DNA from: Lachnospiraceae bacterium | Lineage (GTDB): Bacteria > Bacillota > Clostridia > Lachnospirales > Lachnospiraceae | Reading direction: 5' to 3' | DNA: 42,206 nt | Assembly: GCA_017387565.1 (NCBI GenBank) | Contig: JAFOEY010000029.1 | Location: forward strand, 1 to 42,206 | Shown here: piece by piece, positions 31,653 through 41,337 of the stretch | Numbering within the stretch: position 1 is the first letter of the stretch | Layout: each line of letters begins with the position of its first letter | The notes under the pieces: generated by a model | Told to the model about the DNA's origin: nothing | Seen by the model: only the letters and a program-made list of their open reading frames with translations | Databases searched by the model: none | Translations under genes and position numbers: made by a program

Positions 31653-33160
31653 TGAAAATACGAAATAAAATCAACAATCTTTCCATTCAGAAAAAATTGG
31701 TTGCAGTATACTTTTTGACGACACTGTTAGTGCTGTCGGTTAATATGTTTATGTATATCAATATCAATGTTATGATGCATCGTCTGGATCAGATTTATTC
31801 CAGTAATATTAATCTTAATACACTTTCGGATTTACTGGACCAGGTTCAAAATGATATGAATGGATATCTGAATACCAAAACAACCGATTCGATGGATGCT
31901 TATTATAAATCTTATCAGGAATACAGTGCACATCTGGAAATTTTATCAGATCAGGTTACGGGTAGCGAAGTGCAGCGTATGGAGAGAAATATCCGTAACA
32001 TGTCAGAAGAATATTTGAGTTTCACAGAATTGGCAATTGAGGCAAAACGAGGAAGAAATGTTGAAAAATACAGATATTATAATGAAGAGGCGACGACTAT
32101 TTATGAATATTTGAAATCCTATATCGGCAAGCTTAATATGTCGCAGTTTAAATATAATTCGACTAACTATATTGCGTTGTCGAAAGCGCTTCGGTATGTG
32201 GAAGTTGTTAATATGATTGTCTTTATATTTGTGGCTTTTGCGAATGTATTTCTGGTTTTGATGGTAATTCGTGATATTACCAGACCATTAACAGCACTTT
32301 CACAAGTTGCTGATGAAGTCGCTGCCGGCAATTTGGATGTTGATATGTTAGAGGTTTCATCCAAAGATGAAATCGGAGTTGTAAGTAATGCTTTTAACCA
32401 GATGATTATCAGTATCCGGAATTATATCAGCAGACTTCGTACCAGTATGGATAATGAGCGCGCGTTGAAAGAAAAAGAATTGAAAATGGAAACGCATTTG
32501 AAGGATGCACAACTAAAATATTTACAGGCTCAGATAAATCCACACTTTTTGTTTAACACCTTAAATGCCGGGGCTCAACTGGCTATGATGGAGGGAGCGG
32601 ACAGGACTTACGAATATGTCCAGAATGTGGCTCAGTTTTTCCGTTACAATATAAAAAAGGATCATGATACGGTTTCACTGAAGGAAGAACTGGAGTTGAT
32701 TGATACCTATATTTATATATTAAATGTGCGCTTTTCCGGAGAAATTCATTATGAAAAGAATATCGATGAAAAGTTAACATGCCTAATGATACCTAGTATG
32801 ATTTTACAGCCAATTATTGAAAATAGTGTTAATTATGGTATCAGAGGTATTTCGTGGGAAGGGATTATCCGCGTAGAACTGTATGAAGATAAGAATGCCA
32901 GGGTTGCACGGCTTGTTATGGAAGATAACGGAATTGGGATTTCAAAAGAGATTATTGATAAGATTATGTCAGATCAGTCATTGGAATACCATCTGGATGA
33001 GAATTCCAATGGAATTGGATTGCAGAATGTAATCAGCAGATTACGGCTTTTTTATGACAAGGAAGATATTTTTGAGATTGTATCATTGGGTGAAAATAAG
33101 GGGACACGAGTGATTATTTCCATTCCTATTCCGGATGAAAAGGAGGAAAGCTATGTATAA
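31652..33160 (+). CDS. Sensor histidine kinase, YesM/LytS type
   Basis: This 502-residue membrane kinase has helices at about 15-37 and 182-205 enclosing an extracytoplasmic helical domain that would meet the anchored binding protein. A HAMP linker (VADEVAAGNLDVDM) follows, then a coiled segment. The His_kinase domain is of the YesM class, with QINPHFLFNTLN (phospho-His-298), PSMILQPIIENSV and the ATP-binding MEDNGIGI and NGIGLQNV. It starts at the ATG overlapping the previous stop (TGATG) with GGAGGGA upstream. Its own end overlaps the response-regulator start by eight bases. It should phosphorylate that regulator when sugar is bound. Confidence 0.93.
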   Translation: MKIRNKINNLSIQKKLVAVYFLTTLLVLSVNMFMYININVMMHRLDQIYSSNINLNTLSDLLDQVQNDMNGYLNTKTTDSMDAYYKSYQEYSAHLEILSDQVTGSEVQRMERNIRNMSEEYLSFTELAIEAKRGRNVEKYRYYNEEATTIYEYLKSYIGKLNMSQFKYNSTNYIALSKALRYVEVVNMIVFIFVAFANVFLVLMVIRDITRPLTALSQVADEVAAGNLDVDMLEVSSKDEIGVVSNAFNQMIISIRNYISRLRTSMDNERALKEKELKMETHLKDAQLKYLQAQINPHFLFNTLNAGAQLAMMEGADRTYEYVQNVAQFFRYNIKKDHDTVSLKEELELIDTYIYILNVRFSGEIHYEKNIDEKLTCLMIPSMILQPIIENSVNYGIRGISWEGIIRVELYEDKNARVARLVMEDNGIGISKEIIDKIMSDQSLEYHLDENSNGIGLQNVISRLRLFYDKEDIFEIVSLGENKGTRVIISIPIPDEKEESYV

Positions 33161-34751
33161 AATTATGTTGGCAGATGATGAAGGAATTGTTATTGATTCG
33201 CTTCGTTTTATTATAGAAAAAGAATTTGGGGATGTGTGTCAGATTGAATCGGCAAAGACCGGAAGGAATGTAATAGAACTTGCGGAACATTTCAGACCGG
33301 ATATTGCATTTATGGATATTCAGATGCCGGGAATAAACGGAATTGAAGCCATGAAAGAAATCAGACTCAATAATGCGAATACCATTTTCATTGTCATGAG
33401 TGCATATGATAAATTCGATTATGCAAAAGAGGCAATCAATCTGGGTGTTTTGGAATATCTCAATAAACCGGTGGAAAAAAGTAAGATCATTGACGTTTTA
33501 AAAAGAGCTATGTCGATGATTGATAAGGATCGTGAAAAAAGAAGCGAGGAACTGATTATCCGTGAAAAGATGGAAACGGTTGTTCCTATTATAGAAAACG
33601 GATTGATTTATAATCTCTTGTTTCAGGAATATTTTGAAGAAGATGTTGAGAACTTTAAGACACTTCTGGATTTAAAATCGGACTATTGTTATATGGGTGT
33701 CTTGATATTTGGTGAAGCTCAGGAAGGAAATCATATGACAAATGCCATAGGAACCTCTGTCCGTGTTCAGGACCATTATTTTGAGGTTCGCGAAATTGTG
33801 AAAGGATATTTTCCGTGTATTATCGGTTCTGTTATGGCAAACAAAATTGCTGTATTGATACCGTCTGAGAAAGAAATACTGGACTATAATGAACGGATTA
33901 AGCTGATAGATAAAGCACGCGAACTGGTAAGGAAGCTTCGTAAAAGAACTGATGTTTCGTTCCGTATGGGCTTTGGCTCCATTGGAAAGCTTCAGGATTC
34001 CATGAAATCCTATAATGAGGCATTGCGTGCCCTGATTCAGACAGACGGCAGTGTGGCGCATGTGGACGATATTCCGATTACCTGTGATTATGAGGAAAAC
34101 TATCCGGTTGAAACAGAGCATGAGATATTCGAGGAAACCCGAAAAGGGAATGTAGACAGACAGTATATCGCCATAAATCGTTATTATGACTGGATGATTG
34201 AAAATTATGGGGATTGCGACTATGACATTAAGTTAAAGGTTCTGGAATTTGTTTTAAGAGCAGAGACCATTAGTTATAATGCTACGGGAAGAACATATCG
34301 TTTTCAATCCAGACAGGATTATCTGCCTACGATTATGGGAATAACAGATAAGGAAATGCTGCGAGGATGGTTTGTTGATAAAATGGGGCAGGCTGCACGG
34401 GAAGTGGCAAATAATATGTCAATGCAGTCCGGAGGTATTATTAATCGGGCCAAAGCATATATTCTTGCGAACTACCAGAAAGAAATATCTTTGGACGATG
34501 TATCTAGAGCCGTTGATATCAGTCCGTACTATTTCAGCAAAATATTTAAAGAAGAAACCGGTGAAAACTTTATTGAATATCTGACTTCCATCCGTATGGA
34601 AAAAGCCAAAGAATTGTTGTCCGGATCCGGTTTGTCCATGAAAGAAATCTGTGCGCAGGTGGGATATTCCGATCCGAATTATTTCAGCCGGACATTTAAA
34701 AAGAACGTTGGATTGACCCCGACAGAGTATAAGGAGAGCCAGAATGGTTAG
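33153..34751 (+). CDS. Response regulator with AraC-type DNA-binding domain, YesN type
   Basis: This 532-residue regulator has an N-terminal receiver domain with the acidic pair in LADDEG, phospho-acceptor Asp-55 in FMDIQMPG, Ser in VMSAYDKF and Lys in YLNKPVE. A long middle domain of unknown role follows. The C-terminus is two AraC-type helix-turn-helices (ISLDDVSRAVDISPYYFSKI and SMKEICAQVGYSDPNYFSR). The start is the ATG at 33153 with AAAAGGAGGAAAGCT; the frame is open from 33135. It overlaps the kinase gene and the XylF-like gene by eight bases each. Likely target promoters are those of the sugar uptake genes downstream (inference). Confidence 0.93.
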   Translation: MYKIMLADDEGIVIDSLRFIIEKEFGDVCQIESAKTGRNVIELAEHFRPDIAFMDIQMPGINGIEAMKEIRLNNANTIFIVMSAYDKFDYAKEAINLGVLEYLNKPVEKSKIIDVLKRAMSMIDKDREKRSEELIIREKMETVVPIIENGLIYNLLFQEYFEEDVENFKTLLDLKSDYCYMGVLIFGEAQEGNHMTNAIGTSVRVQDHYFEVREIVKGYFPCIIGSVMANKIAVLIPSEKEILDYNERIKLIDKARELVRKLRKRTDVSFRMGFGSIGKLQDSMKSYNEALRALIQTDGSVAHVDDIPITCDYEENYPVETEHEIFEETRKGNVDRQYIAINRYYDWMIENYGDCDYDIKLKVLEFVLRAETISYNATGRTYRFQSRQDYLPTIMGITDKEMLRGWFVDKMGQAAREVANNMSMQSGGIINRAKAYILANYQKEISLDDVSRAVDISPYYFSKIFKEETGENFIEYLTSIRMEKAKELLSGSGLSMKEICAQVGYSDPNYFSRTFKKNVGLTPTEYKESQNG

Positions 34752-35814
34752 AAGCATTATAAAAAACAATATTGTGAAAAGGATTGTTTGCTGCCTTATG
34801 ATATGTATGATGGCAGGCATGCTTTCCGGTTGTGAGAAACAGTCGGAACAGGAAGAAGTTGATCAACAAAAAGAAGATAAAATTCAAATTGGCTTTTGTT
34901 TTGATTCATTCTTAATCGAGAGATGGGAAAGAGACCGTGATATATTTGTGACAACTGCAAAGGAACTGGGCGCAGAGGTCAATGTGCAAAATGCCAATGG
35001 AGATGTGAATCAGCAGATTGCGCAGATTGAATATCTGATTGACAAAAAAATGGATGCGATTTTGATAGTGGGCGTTGATTCGGATGGGCTGGCGGAAGTT
35101 GTAAAAAAGGCAAAGGATGAAGGAATTGTTGTGATTGCGTATGACCGTATGATCTACAATGCGGATGTGGATCTGTATATTTCCTTTGACAACGAAGCTG
35201 TCGGCCGGATGATGGGTGAAGAACTGGTAAAAGCCGGTGTAGAAGGCGGCAGGGTTCTGGTTCTTGGTGGTCCGACAACTGACAATAATGTTTCCATGGT
35301 TAATGCGGGATTTGCGAAGGTCATGCGTGAAAACAACAATGAGATTGTCGATGTTATGTATGCGGATAACTGGAAACCGGAATACGCTTCCAATTATATA
35401 TATGAACATTCTGATATTCTGGATGAAATAGACGCCATTATGTGTGGAAATGACAGTCTGGCTACCCATGTAATCCGGGTTCTGGCAGAAAAAAGGAAAG
35501 CCGGGGAAATTTTAGTTACCGGACAGGATGCGGAGTTGGAAGCATGTCAGAGAATTGTGGAAGGAACACAGCTCATGACCGTATACAAGCCTGTTGAAAT
35601 ACAGGCGAAGACGGCAGCAGAATGCACGATTGAACTGATTGAAGGGAAAAAGCCGGATCAAATTAATGTCTCCATGTCTGACGGAGAATATGATGTTCCG
35701 GGGATTGTGTTTGAACCAATTGCCGTAAATGCATCCAATATGGATCGGATTATTATTGACAGTGGTTTTCACTTACGGGAAGATGTTTATTTGAATGTTG
35801 GCAACGCGGAATAA
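34744..35814 (+). CDS. XylF-like sugar-binding lipoprotein
   Basis: This 356-residue protein has a signal peptide with lipobox LSGC near residue 30, so it should be lipid-anchored outside the membrane. The mature part closely follows E. coli XylF, the D-xylose-binding protein: ERWERDRDIFVTTAKELGA, VQNANGDVNQQIAQIEYLI, IAYDRMIYNADVDLYISFDN. It is translationally coupled to the response regulator and followed by a strong terminator. It may feed the transporter encoded downstream or serve as a second sensor. No dedicated ATPase or permease directly adjoins it. Confidence 0.9.
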   Translation: MVRSIIKNNIVKRIVCCLMICMMAGMLSGCEKQSEQEEVDQQKEDKIQIGFCFDSFLIERWERDRDIFVTTAKELGAEVNVQNANGDVNQQIAQIEYLIDKKMDAILIVGVDSDGLAEVVKKAKDEGIVVIAYDRMIYNADVDLYISFDNEAVGRMMGEELVKAGVEGGRVLVLGGPTTDNNVSMVNAGFAKVMRENNNEIVDVMYADNWKPEYASNYIYEHSDILDEIDAIMCGNDSLATHVIRVLAEKRKAGEILVTGQDAELEACQRIVEGTQLMTVYKPVEIQAKTAAECTIELIEGKKPDQINVSMSDGEYDVPGIVFEPIAVNASNMDRIIIDSGFHLREDVYLNVGNAE

Positions 35815-35818
35815 CAGG

Positions 35819-35893
35819 AAAAAGATATGTACTAGCAAAAAATTGCTTTTCGACCACAAGAAGCGGACAAAAAATGCTAGACATGTCTTTTTT
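35819..35893 (+). terminator. Rho-independent terminator of the sensing operon
   Basis: A long stem pairs AAAAAGATATGT and CTAGCA (left) with TGCTAG and ACATGTCTTTTTT (right) with a single bulged base. The right arm ends in a T-run. It separates the sensing genes from the transporter genes. Confidence 0.75.
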
Positions 35894-35914
35894 GCATTTG
35901 TAAGCTCGTAAAAA

Positions 35915-35932
35915 TTTGCAGAAATTCGCAAA
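35915..35932 (+). promoter_or_regulatory. Dyad upstream of the chvE-like gene
   Basis: TTTGC and GCAAA flank eight bases, about 100 bases before the gene at 36032. A TTGCA also occurs at 35892. It is a candidate operator for the YesN-type regulator. No convincing sigma-A promoter was found beside it. Confidence 0.25.
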
Positions 35933-36031
35933 CATTTACTATTTATCATGTGCTATATTGTAAAATGTAACAAGGAGACAGATCGTTTCCTTTGGTAAAA
36001 GTATATATTTAAAAAGGGAGGAATTTCAGAA

Positions 36032-37186
36032 ATGAAAAAGAAATTACTTAGCGCAGTATTGAGCGTAGCTGTAGTTGCATCCTTGTTAGTTGGATGTGGT
36101 TCAGGCACAGAAACAACAACAAGCGAAGAAACAACAGAAACAACAGAAGAAGCTGAAGCAACAGAAGAAACTGAAGCTACAGAAGAAGCTACATCTACAG
36201 AAGGCGCCGGCACAAGAGTTGGTGTATCAATGCCTACAAAAGATTTACAGAGATGGAATCAGGATGGTGACAACATGGAAGCTGAATTAAAAGCAGCTGG
36301 CTATGAAGTTGACCTTCAGTATGCTTCTAACGATGTTCAGACACAGGTTTCACAGATCGAAAATATGATTTCAAGCGGTGCAGATGTATTAGTTATCGCA
36401 GCAATCGAAGGTTCATCACTTGGTGAAGCTCTTGATATGGCTAAAGAAGCTAACATTCCTGTAATTGCATATGACCGTTTAATTATGAACTCAGATGCAG
36501 TTTCTTATTATGCTACATTTGATAACTACATGGTAGGTACCGTTCAGGGACAGTATGTAGTAGATGCATTAGACCTTGACAATGTAGACGGACCTTTCAA
36601 TCTTGAAATCACAGCTGGTGACCCCGGTGATAACAATGCTGGTTACTTCTATCAGGGCGCTTATGATGTATTAGAGAAATACATCGAAGAAGGCAAATTA
36701 AATGTTGTTTCAGGACAGAAAACATTTGATGAATGTGCAACTCCTACATGGGCTTCAGAAGTAGCTCAGTCAAGAGCAGAGAACATCTTATCTTCTAACT
36801 ATGCAGATGGAACAAACGTAGATGTTTGGTTATGCTCAAATGACTCTACTGCACTTGGTGTAGAAAATGCTTTAGCAGCAAACTACAATGGAACATATCC
36901 GATCGTTACTGGTCAGGACTGTGATATCGAAAATACAAAGAACATGATTGCTGGAAAACAGTCTATGTCAGTATTTAAAGATACTCGTACACTTGCAAGC
37001 CAGGTTGTTAAGATGGTTGGACAGATCTTAAAGGGCGAAGAAGTTGATGTTAACGATACAACAACTTATGACAACGGTACAGGAGTTATCCCTTCATACC
37101 TTTGCCAGCCTGTATACGCAGATATTGATAACTACAAAGAATTATTAATTGACTCTGGTTACTACACAGAAGATCAGTTACAGTAA
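36032..37186 (+). CDS. chvE: Multiple-monosaccharide ABC transporter substrate-binding protein (ChvE-like)
   Basis: This 384-residue lipoprotein has its lipobox at LLVGC near residue 22. It is followed by a Thr/Glu-rich low-complexity linker (about residues 28-65) that lifts the domain off the membrane. The fold matches ChvE: VGVSMPTKDLQRWNQDG, LQYASND, AYDRLIMNSDAVSYYATFDN and SGYYTEDQLQ at the end. ChvE-type proteins bind xylose, glucose, arabinose and related sugars. Codon use is strongly biased towards preferred codons, like fba, so high expression is likely. The start follows AAAGGGAGG. A terminator-like hairpin separates it from the ATPase gene, allowing more binding protein than transporter to be made. 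Confidence 0.94.
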   Translation: MKKKLLSAVLSVAVVASLLVGCGSGTETTTSEETTETTEEAEATEETEATEEATSTEGAGTRVGVSMPTKDLQRWNQDGDNMEAELKAAGYEVDLQYASNDVQTQVSQIENMISSGADVLVIAAIEGSSLGEALDMAKEANIPVIAYDRLIMNSDAVSYYATFDNYMVGTVQGQYVVDALDLDNVDGPFNLEITAGDPGDNNAGYFYQGAYDVLEKYIEEGKLNVVSGQKTFDECATPTWASEVAQSRAENILSSNYADGTNVDVWLCSNDSTALGVENALAANYNGTYPIVTGQDCDIENTKNMIAGKQSMSVFKDTRTLASQVVKMVGQILKGEEVDVNDTTTYDNGTGVIPSYLCQPVYADIDNYKELLIDSGYYTEDQLQ

Positions 37187-37219
37187 TATCATTAATCGGA
37201 TATTCAAAATGTTTCATAG

Positions 37220-37250
37220 CAGGCGGGTGAATTAACCCGCCTGTTTATTC
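37220..37250 (+). terminator. Partial terminator between chvE and mmsA
   Basis: CAGGCGGGT and ACCCGCCTG form a perfect 9-bp stem around GAATTA, followed by TTTATT. Because the ATPase gene starts only 52 bases later without an obvious new promoter, it probably reduces rather than stops read-through. Confidence 0.72.
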
Positions 37251-37301
37251 TAATAAACACATAAAAACTATGAGAAGATTCTTTTAATTGGAGGGATAAG
37301 T

Positions 37302-38840
37302 TTGGCAAACATATTACTAGAAATGAAAAACATTACCAAAACCTTCCCCGGTGTTAAAGCTTTAGACAATGTAAATTTGCAGGTTGAAGAGGGAGAAATC
37401 CACGCACTGGTTGGAGAAAATGGTGCGGGTAAATCCACACTTATGAATGTTCTAAGTGGTATTTATCCTTATGGAAGTTATGAAGGTGACATTATTTACA
37501 ATGGAGATGTCTGTCAGTTTCATAACATTAAAGATTCGGAAGGAAAAGGAATTGTTATTATTCATCAGGAACTGGCACTTGTTCCGCAGATGTCTATTGG
37601 TGAGAATATGTTCCTCGGCAACGAAAGAGGAAGAAAAAATGCAATTAATTGGAATGAGACCTATGGTGAAGCAGATAAATATCTGAAAATGGTCGGTTTG
37701 TCCGAATCTTCACGCACACTCATAAAGGAGCTTGGTACCGGTAAGCAGCAGCTTGTGGAAATTGCCAAGGCGCTTGCCAAAAATGCCAAACTGTTGATTT
37801 TAGATGAGCCTACTTCATCTTTAAATGAAACTGATTCCAAAGCCCTGTTGGATTTAATGTTAGAGTTTAAAAAACAGGGAATGACTATGATTATTATTAC
37901 TCATAAATTAAATGAGGTTGTATATGTAGCAGATAAGATTACGGTTGTTCGAGACGGTTCTACCATTGAAACCATGAACTGTCATGAAATGGAAATCAGT
38001 GAGGACCGTATTATCAAAGGAATGGTTGGTAGAGAGATTACTGATCGTTTCCCGAAACGTCATGATGTAAAAATTGGCGATATCAATATGGAAGTAAAGG
38101 ATTGGACGGTATATCATCCGTTATATCCGGAACGTAAGGTTGTTGACAATGTACATATGAATGTCAGAAAAGGCGAAGTTGTTGGTATCTATGGACTGAT
38201 GGGAGCAGGTCGTACAGAGCTTGCAATGAGTATTTTTGGCCGTTCCTACGGAACTAATATTACCGGTACATTGACGATTAACGGAAAAGAAGTAGTACTT
38301 AAAAATCCTCGTCAGGCTATTAATGCAAAACTCGCTTATGTTACAGAAGACAGAAAAGGAAACGGCTTGGTTTTATCCAATCCAATTCGTGTCAATACTT
38401 CTCTTGCCAATATGGCAGGAGTCAGCAATCACAATGTGATTGATGTTGACAAAGAATATCAGGTCGCAGTAGAGTACAAAGATAAATTAAAAACCAAAAC
38501 ACCTTCTGTTGAGCAGAATGTCGGAAACTTGTCCGGTGGTAATCAGCAAAAGGTATTACTCGCAAAATGGATGTTCACAGATCCGGATATTTTGATTTTG
38601 GATGAACCTACCAGAGGTATCGACGTAGGTGCCAAATATGAGATTTACTGTATTATCAATGATTTGGTAGCAGCGGGTAAATCTGTTATCATGATTTCTT
38701 CTGAATTGCCGGAAGTAATTGGTATGAGTGATCGTATCTATATCATGAACGAAGCAAAAATTGTTGGTGAAATGGATGCCAGTGAGGCAACTCAGGTTAA
38801 TATTATGGCAAGCATTTTACAATCAGGAAGGAGCGAGTAA
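37302..38840 (+). CDS. mmsA: Multiple-monosaccharide ABC transporter ATPase (two nucleotide-binding domains)
   Basis: This 512-residue protein has two ATPase halves, as in XylG, RbsA and GguA. The first half has Walker [10 protein letters not shown], an atypical signature [13 protein letters not shown] and Walker [11 protein letters not shown]. The second has a degenerate Walker [10 protein letters not shown], the signature [14 protein letters not shown] and Walker [13 protein letters not shown]. It energises sugar uptake on the inner face of the membrane. The start is TTG after TTGGAGGGATAAG. The first permease gene begins two bases after its stop codon. Confidence 0.95.
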   Translation: MANILLEMKNITKTFPGVKALDNVNLQVEEGEIHALVGENGAGKSTLMNVLSGIYPYGSYEGDIIYNGDVCQFHNIKDSEGKGIVIIHQELALVPQMSIGENMFLGNERGRKNAINWNETYGEADKYLKMVGLSESSRTLIKELGTGKQQLVEIAKALAKNAKLLILDEPTSSLNETDSKALLDLMLEFKKQGMTMIIITHKLNEVVYVADKITVVRDGSTIETMNCHEMEISEDRIIKGMVGREITDRFPKRHDVKIGDINMEVKDWTVYHPLYPERKVVDNVHMNVRKGEVVGIYGLMGAGRTELAMSIFGRSYGTNITGTLTINGKEVVLKNPRQAINAKLAYVTEDRKGNGLVLSNPIRVNTSLANMAGVSNHNVIDVDKEYQVAVEYKDKLKTKTPSVEQNVGNLSGGNQQKVLLAKWMFTDPDILILDEPTRGIDVGAKYEIYCIINDLVAAGKSVIMISSELPEVIGMSDRIYIMNEAKIVGEMDASEATQVNIMASILQSGRSE

Positions 38841-38842
38841 AA

Positions 38843-40009
38843 ATGGGTGGAATTAAAATTACAGATATTTTAAAAAAATACACAATGGTAATTGCCCTTG
38901 TTTTAGTAATAGCTTTCTTCTATTGGAAAACGGGCGGCAAGATTTTGCTTCCGCAGAATATTAACAACTTGATTTCACAAAATGCATATGTATTTATTCT
39001 GGCAGCAGGTATGTTGTTATGTATCCTGACCGGCGGTAACATTGATTTGGCTTGTGGTTCGGTTGTCTGCTTTATCGGTGGTATTGGTGCCGTTATCATG
39101 GCAGCTGATATCAATGTATGGGTTGCAGTTATTGTGATGTTAGTTGGAGGACTTTTGGTTGGTATCTGGCAGGGATTTTGGATTGCCTATATCAAGGTGC
39201 CTCCGTTTATTGCAACGCTGGCCGGTATGTATGCTTTCCGTGGATTATCCAACGTAGTTTTAAATGGTATGACAGTCGGCATCAGTAATCAGACATATTT
39301 AAATGTATTTGGTGGTGGAGCAGATTGTTATGTACCTGATTTATTCGGAAACGGTTCACTCAATCTTACCTGTCTTTTGACCGGAATCATTATTGCGGTT
39401 ATTTATGTTGCTTTTGTATTAAAAAATAGAATTAGTGCAAAAACAAAAGATTATGAAGTGCCCCCGTTGACTACAGAAGTAATTAAAATGTTTATTATTT
39501 GTGCCATTGTAATCTGGATGTTTTATAAATTGGCACAGTATAAAGGAATTCCGAGTTCTTTAATTTGGATTGTTTTGGTATTGGTTACATATGGATATAT
39601 TACTTCCAAAACAACAATGGGACGTTATCTCTATGCTGTCGGTGGTAATGAAAAGGCAACAAAACTTTCAGGTATTGATCCCAGAAAGGTATACTTCTTT
39701 GCTTATATCAATATGGGTCTCATGTCAGGTCTGGCAGGTATCTTAACTGTTGCGAGAGCATGTGGAGCACAGCCGACATTTGGACAGATGTATGAAATGG
39801 ATGCCATTGCAGCCTGCTTCGTAGGTGGTGCATCTGCATACGGTGGCGAAGGAAATGTCTTTGGTGTAGTAATCGGTGCTACTTTGATGGGTGTCATCAA
39901 CATGGGCATGAGTATCATGGGTGTTGAGGCTAACTATCAGAAGGTTGTAAAAGGTCTTGTATTGTTGGTTGCAATTATCTTTGACGTAATGTCCAAGAAG
40001 AAGAAATAA
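38843..40009 (+). CDS. mmsB: Multiple-monosaccharide ABC transporter permease 1
   Basis: This 388-residue membrane protein has about ten helices and belongs to the RbsC/XylH/GguB permease family. It shows LTGGNIDLACGS near residue 62, YIKVPPFIATLAGM and the cytoplasmic coupling region FVGGASAYGGEGNVFG. It should form the sugar pore with the ATPase upstream and the ChvE-like protein. AGGAGCGAG inside the end of mmsA serves as its ribosome binding site. The next gene encodes a clear paralogue, so the pore may be a heterodimer. Confidence 0.94.
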   Translation: MGGIKITDILKKYTMVIALVLVIAFFYWKTGGKILLPQNINNLISQNAYVFILAAGMLLCILTGGNIDLACGSVVCFIGGIGAVIMAADINVWVAVIVMLVGGLLVGIWQGFWIAYIKVPPFIATLAGMYAFRGLSNVVLNGMTVGISNQTYLNVFGGGADCYVPDLFGNGSLNLTCLLTGIIIAVIYVAFVLKNRISAKTKDYEVPPLTTEVIKMFIICAIVIWMFYKLAQYKGIPSSLIWIVLVLVTYGYITSKTTMGRYLYAVGGNEKATKLSGIDPRKVYFFAYINMGLMSGLAGILTVARACGAQPTFGQMYEMDAIAACFVGGASAYGGEGNVFGVVIGATLMGVINMGMSIMGVEANYQKVVKGLVLLVAIIFDVMSKKKK

Positions 40010-40024
40010 GGAGGAGGATGAATC

Positions 40025-41194
40025 ATGAAAAATGCAGTAGCAGTATTAAGAAAAAATACGATGTTAATTGTCCTTGTTCTTGTGTTCCTTTTCTTCACAA
40101 TCATGACAAACGGACAGATGTTTGAAGCATTAAACTTCAATGCTTTGATTACACAAAATGCTTATGTATACATTCTTGCAACCGGTATGCTGATGTGTAT
40201 GTTAACCGGTGGTAATATTGATTTGGCCTGTGGCTCTTTTGTCTGCTTTATCGGAGCAATGGGCGGTATCTTTATGGTAGTAAAAGGAATGAATCCATTT
40301 TTGGCAGTCGTACTTATGATGGGAATTGGTATCGTATACGGTTGTGTTCTCGGTTTTCTGATTGCCTATTTAAATGTTCCGCCGTGGATTGCTACACTGG
40401 CAGGTTACCTGGCTTTTCGTGGTCTGGGTACTGCACTCTTAAGTGCAAACAGTTCTACCGGTAGTATTGCACCTTTCCCGAGCGGTTTCTTAAATGCTTT
40501 TTCCGGAAAGATTTTCAGTTCTCCGATTGGACAGATCAATGTTGTATGTCTGGCAGTTGGTATTGTGGCAAGTATCATTGTTGTTGTGCTTAACGTAGTA
40601 ACAAGAGCAAACAAATTGAAAAAAGGTTATGAGGCAGATTCGATGACTGCAGTGATTGTAAAGTCAGTTCTTTCGGTTGCAGTTATTATGCTCTTTGCAT
40701 ATAAGCTTGCAAAGGCAGGCGGTATTCCTACTGTTTTAGTCTGGGTGGCAGCTATTGTTCTGGTATACAGCTTTATTACTTCCAAGACGACACTGGGCCG
40801 TTATTTCTATACCATTGGTGGTAATGCGGAAGCAACCAGATTATCCGGAATTGATACCAGAAAGATTATGTTTACAGCATATTTAAATATGGCAGTTTTG
40901 ACGGTTATCACTTCTTATATTGTTATTTCCAGATTTCAGGCAGCTAACTCTACTGCAGGTACCAACTACGAAATGGATGCGATTTCAGCCTGCGTAGTCG
41001 GCGGTGTATCTGCATATGGTGGTTCCGGTTCTGTATTTGGTATGGTTGTCGGAGCAACATTAATTGGTGTTATTAACCTTGGTATGTCTTTGATGGGTAT
41101 TGATGCAAACTGGCAGAAAGTTGTAAAGGGTCTTGTACTTCTGACTGCGGTTGTATTTGAGATATTAAACAACAAAGATAAAACAAAAGCTTAA
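40025..41194 (+). CDS. mmsB: Multiple-monosaccharide ABC transporter permease 2
   Basis: This 389-residue paralogue of the preceding gene shares LTGGNIDLACGSFVCF, YLNVPPWIATLAGY, ITSKTTLGRY and VVGGVSAYGGSGSVFG but diverges in loops and in helix 1. It starts 15 bases after permease 1, following AGGAGGATGAATC. Helix count and length equal permease 1. Two permease genes after one ATPase suggest either a heterodimeric pore or two alternative pores sharing one ATPase. It is the last gene of the transport operon. A repeat fragment and a terminator follow. Confidence 0.94.
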   Translation: MKNAVAVLRKNTMLIVLVLVFLFFTIMTNGQMFEALNFNALITQNAYVYILATGMLMCMLTGGNIDLACGSFVCFIGAMGGIFMVVKGMNPFLAVVLMMGIGIVYGCVLGFLIAYLNVPPWIATLAGYLAFRGLGTALLSANSSTGSIAPFPSGFLNAFSGKIFSSPIGQINVVCLAVGIVASIIVVVLNVVTRANKLKKGYEADSMTAVIVKSVLSVAVIMLFAYKLAKAGGIPTVLVWVAAIVLVYSFITSKTTLGRYFYTIGGNAEATRLSGIDTRKIMFTAYLNMAVLTVITSYIVISRFQAANSTAGTNYEMDAISACVVGGVSAYGGSGSVFGMVVGATLIGVINLGMSLMGIDANWQKVVKGLVLLTAVVFEILNNKDKTKA

Positions 41195-41206
41195 TATATA
41201 ATTATA

Positions 41207-41242
41207 TGATACCGGGGGCAAAAGATATTTGTCTCAATATCA
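41207..41242. mobile_element. 36-bp solo terminal module of the MITE family
   Basis: TGATACCGGGGGCAAAAG and its partner ending CAATATCA form an imperfect palindrome flanked by TTATA on both sides (41202-41206 and 41243-41247). It corresponds to the 32-base extra module found at one end of the copies at 17192 and 42039. Confidence 0.6.
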
Positions 41243-41284
41243 TTATAAGCTGAATTTATTTTTCAGAATAATCTCATAGGATTA

Positions 41285-41328
41285 AAAAGAGAAAGATACG
41301 GTTATCTGCTATCTTTCTCTTTCTTTTT
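41285..41328 (+). terminator. Rho-independent terminator of the sugar transport operon
   Basis: AAAGAGAAAGATA pairs perfectly with TATCTTTCTCTTT and is followed by CTTTTTG. It lies about 90 bases after the second permease gene. Confidence 0.85.
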
Positions 41329-41337
41329 GTAGTAACA

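Noticed and set aside
35953-36213. Antisense open frame over the start of the ChvE-like gene
   Set aside because: It is a by-product of the repetitive Thr/Glu linker codons of the real gene.
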